Notes under the pieces: generated by a model
What the model was told of the DNA's origin: nothing
Database searches by the model: none
The model's input: only the letters and a program-made list of their open reading frames with translations
Shown here: positions 31,001 through 33,561 of the stretch, one piece after another
Layout: every line of letters begins with the position of its first letter
Numbering within the stretch: position 1 is the first letter of the stretch
Translations under genes and position numbers: made by a program
DNA from: Oscillospiraceae bacterium
GTDB taxonomy: Bacteria > Bacillota > Clostridia > Oscillospirales > Oscillospiraceae
DNA: 33,561 bases
Assembly: GCA_017440525.1 (NCBI GenBank)
Contig: JAFSHB010000071.1
Span: 1-33,561 of the forward strand
Direction of reading: 5' to 3'

Positions 31001-33561
31001 CCACCTTGGGCGATAAGTCTCCCAACCTCCATGAGACCTCCGGCGCGTTCCAGAATATCTCCTCCACGGCAAATCTGGAGCGCATGCTGACGGCTTTCGT
31101 CAAGACCGGGGACCGTGTACTGGCCCGTGCCATCTATGCAAGGAATGGCAACAAGGTCGATGGTCTCCACGGCGATATCTTCACCAAGGATCCCGAGTAT
31201 GGTATCCGCAGCCAGATCCAGCAGATCGTACTGGAGGACGGCGAGTGGGATATGTCTCAGAGCTCCATGCTGCCCGGCTACGGCATCGCGATCTTGCGGG
31301 AAGGTCCTCAGAGATATCTTGGTAAGAATGTCAACGGCGACCAGTTCTCTGACTACTGGATGTATTTTGGCTATACCAACAGCGCGCATCATCAGCGTGA
31401 AGTGCTTGGCATCGGTGTGGAAGCCTTCGGACTGCCGCTTGACGGCAACATGGGCTATCCCAGAAATGTCAACGCCTCCGATCCCACCCGTATGCAGTGG
31501 ATCGCCAATACTGTTTCCAACAATACTGTCGTGGTGGACGATAAGCCCCAGATGGAGATGGCAGAAGGCGGCTTCCCTCTGCACTTCGATGATGCAGGTG
31601 CTGTCAAGGTCATGGATGCGGAGGCACCCAATGCCTATCCCGAGGCTGATGTCTACCGCCGTACAGTCGTTTCCGTGGCGGCGGAGGATGGTCAGCACTA
31701 CGCTGTGGACTTCTTCCGTGTCCTTGGCGGCTCCGAGCATGTCTATTCTTTCCACGGTGCGACCAGAATCGACCCCACAGTAGAAGGTCTGGATATGACC
31801 GAACAGCCTATGGGTACTTACGCCGGTGCGGATATCCCCTTTGGCGACCACGATATCTCCGGTACCGGTGATGCTTCCACCAATATGGGCAGCGGCTACA
31901 GCTGGCTGTATAATGTCTCCCGCGATGAGACCCCGGAGGCGACCTTCTCCATCGATTGGCAGATCGAGGACTATCAGCATCAGCTGGTCACCTCCAATGG
32001 CATCCACATGAGACTGACCATGCTCTCCGAGGAGCCTATGACCGAAGTGGCGCTGGCTGACGGTCAGCCTGCGCAGGATGGCAGAGCGCCTGACCATGTG
32101 GAATATGTACTGATTCGCCGCAGCGGCGATGAGGGGATGGATACGCTCTTTACTGCTGTGATCGAGCCCTATAAGGGGACCGCGCAGATCCTGCGCTCCG
32201 AATTGGTCGAGACCAGTCTGGTCGAAGGCGTAGAAACGCCCACGGATAAGATCGCGGTCATCAAGAATACTTTGGTCGGGGGCCGTGTGGACTATGTGAT
32301 CTATGCCACGAACCCCAACTGCACCTATGAGATCGATGGCCTGTTCCGCTTCCGCGGCGCAATCGGTGTATGCTCCTACAAGGGCGGTCAGCAGGTCTAT
32401 GCCTATGGCAACGAGGCAGAGCTGGTGGGCGATCTGGTAGTAGATGCATTGCCCAGAGTGACCGGCACAGTAGAGAGCTTTACGGAAGATCTGGCCCAGA
32501 GCTATGAGATGACCGTCAAGCTGGATACGCCGATCGCCGCCGAGGAATTGAAAGACCGCTGGATCTATGTGGAGAACGACGGCAAGGAGAATGCGGCCTA
32601 TCAGATCTTCAAGGCAGAGATCCGGGGCGATACGGCGGTGCTGGATCTGCAGCATCAGTGCCTGATCCGTGCGTGCGCCGATCCTGCGGATATGAGCCGC
32701 GGCTATGTCCATAATCTGACAGTAGGGGATCGCTTCACCATCCCTATGAGCGCATCCTCTGACATCGGTGCTTACTTCACCCATACCACCGATCAGGTCG
32801 TGAAGGCCGGCAGCAAGCAGACTTTGATCCTCGGCAAGGCAGGCAGCGGCGCGGCCTATGAGATCGAGGGCCTGCCCACCACCGCCAAGATCGACGGCAA
32901 GACCGGCACCGTCACATGGACGCCCTCCAGAACGCAGACAGGCCGCTATCCTGTGACAGTCAAGGCTGTCTGTGATGGCGAGACTGTTGCCGAGATGTCC
33001 TTCGTGATCTATGTGGTCAGCTATACCGGCTCTGCCTATGATGCTTCTGTCTGTAAGCATGCCAAGGCTGTGACCTATGAGGCTGACGGTATGCTCGAGA
33101 CTGTCTGTCCCGCCTGCGGCACGGTCACCAAGACCGCCGTGGAGGATGCGCCCGAAGTGACCGAAAAGTTCAAGTTCGTCGGCTCCAACATGACTTTGGG
33201 CAACGAGCTGAAGCTGAACTTCATGGTGGATACCGCCGATCTGAAGGACGGTCATACCGCCCTCATCACTCACAAGGGCGAGACCGTGGAAGCGAGCTTC
33301 GCCAAGTATAACAACACCTACAGCTTCGTGAGCCAGTCCGTTGCCGCCAAGGAGATGGCAGATGCCATCGAAGTGGTGGTCGTGGATGCAGACGGTAACG
33401 AAGTCTCCGAGGTCTATACCGCTTCCGTGAGAGACTACGCTATGAAGGCGCTGACTGCCGCAAGCTCCTCCGCCGAGGTCAAGACCATGGTGGTGGATAT
33501 GCTGAACTACGGCGCGGCGGCACAGACCTACTTCGAGTATAACGAAGCCGATCTTGCCAAC
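25021..33561 (+). CDS. giant secreted multidomain protein with heparinase II/III-like lyase core (3' end outside window)
   Basis: Open for 2847 codons to the last base. Residues 1-32 are a signal peptide (MKKQLTRAISLLLSLVLMLG). Next come four copies of a WW-RLFIN module (48-258, 352-498 degenerate, 1005-1213, 1217-1423), bacterial Ig-like (BIG2-type) domains (about 505-770, 929-1003, 1461-1551) and a sugar-binding-like sandwich (771-925). Residues about 1558-2470 match heparinase II/III-family lyases: a helical part with CPYC (C1625, C1628) and CPIC (C1654, C1657) knuckles, NGNFGMHQ (H1889), then a beta part with GYGIAILREG and SAHHQREVLGIGVEAFG (H2123, H2124). An Ig-like TGTVTWTPSRTQTGRYPVTV domain and the LNYGA domain (from 2717) follow. 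It probably eliminates uronic-acid polysaccharides at the cell surface; the substrate is unknown. GGAG precedes the ATG. Confidence 0.88.
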   Translation, partial: MKKQLTRAISLLLSLVLMLGMIPAGVAAPVEASAASAEAELTDGSIRVDFMDFAQQAAQQSWWSALKDTNMSGVKVLGIRNASTIQTEAELQALAQMRDWMAQTVNWSIDVERTNLNSVGHLKRLFINADASRGFALRLYPAYLSDAVYTTWYFNVEVPEGGAGAYAMLLDHLLDRATYTIDNTGAGGYMNVYVNDALVYEGLHTRAEEPKPVVQNMGIVELHEGTNTVAFRVTADCNGNAVNSDRSVNLRGIEFKKLDTVEVQAYINETIDLNTTYLPFDHAVSSETHTAVSSNDIVLSASIDANGDLVLSGKVPGEVEVDILRGDEVVAAVDVIVREFTGELDDLGANTVTIDLAASLTRAVDEPWWETFADGEESGTKVLDGTEEDYEALRDWLDASGAWNLAEVPAAAVTLGVSGAASEELELSVLAPASGLYALRVQGSFDGADVTVNDTAVYAGLTDAGKFDLGAVYFEKGLNTLAFCGDTALRSIVLTPLGSRQAELDSTLYVDLLQTYLPFDTDLETAELGAVSDDPVVASAHVDEEGYLIVGGRQLGSATITVTMQGEAAFRFTVHVIEPGVFRNLFYTLDEFKAATLAVGEVAEGVVSGLTTEGTPLAEKQLRHDGSVYFSSSDISVATVDQATGDVTCVGEGTAKISAYAVFGGVTQRADAVLCVTDDTDLAAIGLYAVADYVGVDNTLQIKAEGVKSSGVKADMSLYPLSWTVDDSSIAKVDDMGRLTGLKPGTVTVTATAGVMRMAIVGSMEVEIVENALLDVDAQLYDFTYSRVLDVKTATLETDGYEVDWERTVKNGADMRCTGNNGIDLKVNAGEALYMNFMIKKSGWYRLEVRGRTYVGRGAHVDVFVDDASYMGMIDFEGIRSENYNGGGFLNTVWLDAGVHSVSMVSQDNSRYIQLGKVNFYPTEDPRVVDVALSADKTELIIGETTETQVVLTDANGAPFYLKRVAKIPAYTNYYMLESTDPDVVSISGSTLTGKEGKLEGTIEVDFIDAALQASSQSWWSALRDTDTKNVKIYGRSGYSDTVTAEETAAYRQMLQWLSDTYGWTINEKRSMVEHEGLMKRLFINCDPEQGYGMRFYPTFLSDNLQQTALYLTVNAETSGLYDMSFAYLQDTKIYTNGRGSGATFDLYVNDQLIKSNVNTWGETKRIELELGTVSLSKGENTVTLVVHSDKVGGTTNGDRTLNLCAMTFTPKNGITVNVAEAMAEASGQDFWADLRNTDTTDVKMAGSDGTYATETEFAAYLDMVQWLKDTYGWTIDEEKTLVENTYYRKRLFVNGDPERLFGMFFYPTLLDSNPKVSGLYLTVDVAEAGLYDMVLDYVQSNSLYVNGRGPGGTVDIYVNDVLVKDDLNTWGATQLVSLELGQVQLHAGENTVLIHVHSDKSGKTTNADRSFLLTNMSFVPIGAEGAKGTGGTAKVKAVCEILREPAADELTVTVKPGLVTSVELSADSTTVRPDAEDFSVYAAVNGLEGTIGELPEGVQTILESGDTSIATVTQEGLVHLTGKEGSVELRLTVTEGERTVTAKLWITVTSGKTAPTLYTEEERANAQENVKKYTWAWEEMNSAVKLADYYLEHFDQIYYMITQEGLPRNSGVARPLDTYSRAHCPYCDTDLQSIYSHQPWVINTIENPWKITCPICDRDFPSNDFESFYKCGIDEQGRFSVERAMANGGEQYLVNELYPEMGEGWGVDDGFGYKPGEFADNGTEVVWTFIAHYVAAVMYGLGEYDQHSILEILDAIGHAYLYTGDEKYGSAGAILIDRIADVYPDFLTSNYPIYDYGESDGYSGRGKIMGIIWEPIIGNCFARAVDTFWPAMDNPDVIEYLRNNAVYKGMDAEAITPEQVRDHTEQNILIEIYEGAKANLYNGNFGMHQSAVGYAAAAYGKEPLRTEMLEWIFNKEEQRTVNGVSSNAGGDVMYMLIDEVSRDGFGNEGSLSYNSLWPIYMLDVADALEGIEGFDLWENSKFIGLFTGGIRMTTLGDKSPNLHETSGAFQNISSTANLERMLTAFVKTGDRVLARAIYARNGNKVDGLHGDIFTKDPEYGIRSQIQQIVLEDGEWDMSQSSMLPGYGIAILREGPQRYLGKNVNGDQFSDYWMYFGYTNSAHHQREVLGIGVEAFGLPLDGNMGYPRNVNASDPTRMQWIANTVSNNTVVVDDKPQMEMAEGGFPLHFDDAGAVKVMDAEAPNAYPEADVYRRTVVSVAAEDGQHYAVDFFRVLGGSEHVYSFHGATRIDPTVEGLDMTEQPMGTYAGADIPFGDHDISGTGDASTNMGSGYSWLYNVSRDETPEATFSIDWQIEDYQHQLVTSNGIHMRLTMLSEEPMTEVALADGQPAQDGRAPDHVEYVLIRRSGDEGMDTLFTAVIEPYKGTAQILRSELVETSLVEGVETPTDKIAVIKNTLVGGRVDYVIYATNPNCTYEIDGLFRFRGAIGVCSYKGGQQVYAYGNEAELVGDLVVDALPRVTGTVESFTEDLAQSYEMTVKLDTPIAAEELKDRWIYVENDGKENAAYQIFKAEIRGDTAVLDLQHQCLIRACADPADMSRGYVHNLTVGDRFTIPMSASSDIGAYFTHTTDQVVKAGSKQTLILGKAGSGAAYEIEGLPTTAKIDGKTGTVTWTPSRTQTGRYPVTVKAVCDGETVAEMSFVIYVVSYTGSAYDASVCKHAKAVTYEADGMLETVCPACGTVTKTAVEDAPEVTEKFKFVGSNMTLGNELKLNFMVDTADLKDGHTALITHKGETVEASFAKYNNTYSFVSQSVAAKEMADAIEVVVVDADGNEVSEVYTASVRDYAMKALTAASSSAEVKTMVVDMLNYGAAAQTYFEYNEADLAN
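25162..25794 (+). repeat. WW-RLFIN module, copy 1
   Basis: Residues 48-258 of the giant protein. Landmarks: QQSWWSALKDTNMSGVKVLG, RDWMAQTVNWSID, LKRLFINADASRGFALRLYP, and a beta-rich second half with YVNDALVYEG and HEGTNTVAFRVTAD. I do not recognise a named family for the first half; the second half looks like a carbohydrate-binding sandwich. Confidence 0.75.
26074..26514 (+). repeat. WW-RLFIN module, degenerate copy 2
   Basis: Residues 352-498. It keeps DEPWWETFADGEESGTKVLD, ALRDWLDASGAW and the NDTAVYAG/EKGLNTLAF half, but lacks the whole KRLFIN-YP block present in the other three copies. Confidence 0.6.
28033..28659 (+). repeat. WW-RLFIN module, copy 3
   Basis: Residues 1005-1213. Landmarks: SQSWWSALRDTDTKNVKIYG, LQWLSDTYGWTIN, MKRLFINCDPEQGYGMRFYP, YVNDQLI, SKGENTVTLVVHSDK. 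Directly followed by copy 4. Confidence 0.8.
28669..29289 (+). repeat. WW-RLFIN module, copy 4
   Basis: Residues 1217-1423. Landmarks: GQDFWADLRNTDTTDVKMAG, VQWLKDTYGWTID, RKRLFVNGDPERLFGMFFYP, YVNDVLV, HAGENTVLIHVHSDKSG. Closest to copy 3, with which it is in tandem. Confidence 0.8.
33169..33561 (+). repeat. LNYGA-type C-terminal domain of the giant protein (runs to window end)
   Basis: From residue 2717: GSNMTLGNELKLNF, AAKEMADAI, SVRDYAMKAL, VKTMVVDMLNYGAAAQ, YNEADLAN. Nearly the same as copy A of the leucine-rich-repeat protein at 4469-4885, which continues with GLLTEEQQALATE and a second copy. It is also preceded by a cysteine-pair segment (VCPACG) as in that protein. Confidence 0.85.

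Noticed and set aside
26914-33273. A 2119-codon open frame on the minus strand
   Set aside because: It lies wholly inside the giant plus-strand gene, which has a signal peptide, recognisable domains and a ribosome site. The antisense protein matches nothing I know and is rich in Ile/His/Gly/Arg patterns produced by C-biased third positions of the sense gene.

Overview
The window reads as a chromosomal segment of an endospore-forming Clostridia-type Firmicute, most like a gut Oscillospiraceae lineage (inference). The reasons are an intact sporulation sigma factor SigK, a relative of the Gram-positive polymerase PolC, a Toprim/RNase M5-like protein next to holA, AGGAGG-type ribosome sites, TTGACA/TATAAT-type promoters, a BspA-type leucine-rich-repeat surface protein, and hairpin-forming interspersed repeats. 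I see no transposase, phage gene, CRISPR array, rRNA or tRNA.

Layout. 1-3013: 3' part of alaS, a HIT-family hydrolase with a strong terminator, and an orphan zeta-toxin-like kinase with its own promoter. 3215-5362: a secreted leucine-rich-repeat protein ending in two copies of a C-terminal domain. 5458-11152: comEC, holA, a Toprim protein and an ABC-F ATPase, tightly packed. 11208-13821: an Mrp-type Fe-S carrier with a DUF1858 protein, then trmK and a Nif3-family protein. 13822-14511: a 690-base gene-free stretch dense in hairpin repeats. 14512-18511: a three-gene reductive operon (Old Yellow Enzyme-like, short-chain dehydrogenase, fumarate-reductase-like flavoprotein), followed by a separately promoted sugar-isomerase-like TIM barrel. 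19428-21851 (minus): dnaA followed by a small protein built from pieces of PolC without its catalytic aspartates. 22142-24022: sigK, a GNAT acetyltransferase and a DUF5662 protein. 24065-33561: an AraC regulator divergent from a giant secreted multidomain protein with a heparinase II/III-like lyase core, which runs off the window.

How the parts fit. Positions 5458-13821 are housekeeping: DNA uptake and replication, RNA maturation, Fe-S handling and tRNA modification. The 14512-18511 operon has the enzyme types of reductive small-molecule pathways in gut anaerobes (alkene reduction, ketone reduction, flavin-dependent reduction); its substrate cannot be read from sequence. The two secreted proteins, 20 kb apart, share a C-terminal domain that looks like a common surface module. 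The least expected locus is the dnaA/PolC-derived operon: the DnaA has an altered DNA-recognition loop, there are no recognisable DnaA boxes or dnaN beside it, and its partner looks like an inactivated polymerase remnant kept as an intact gene.
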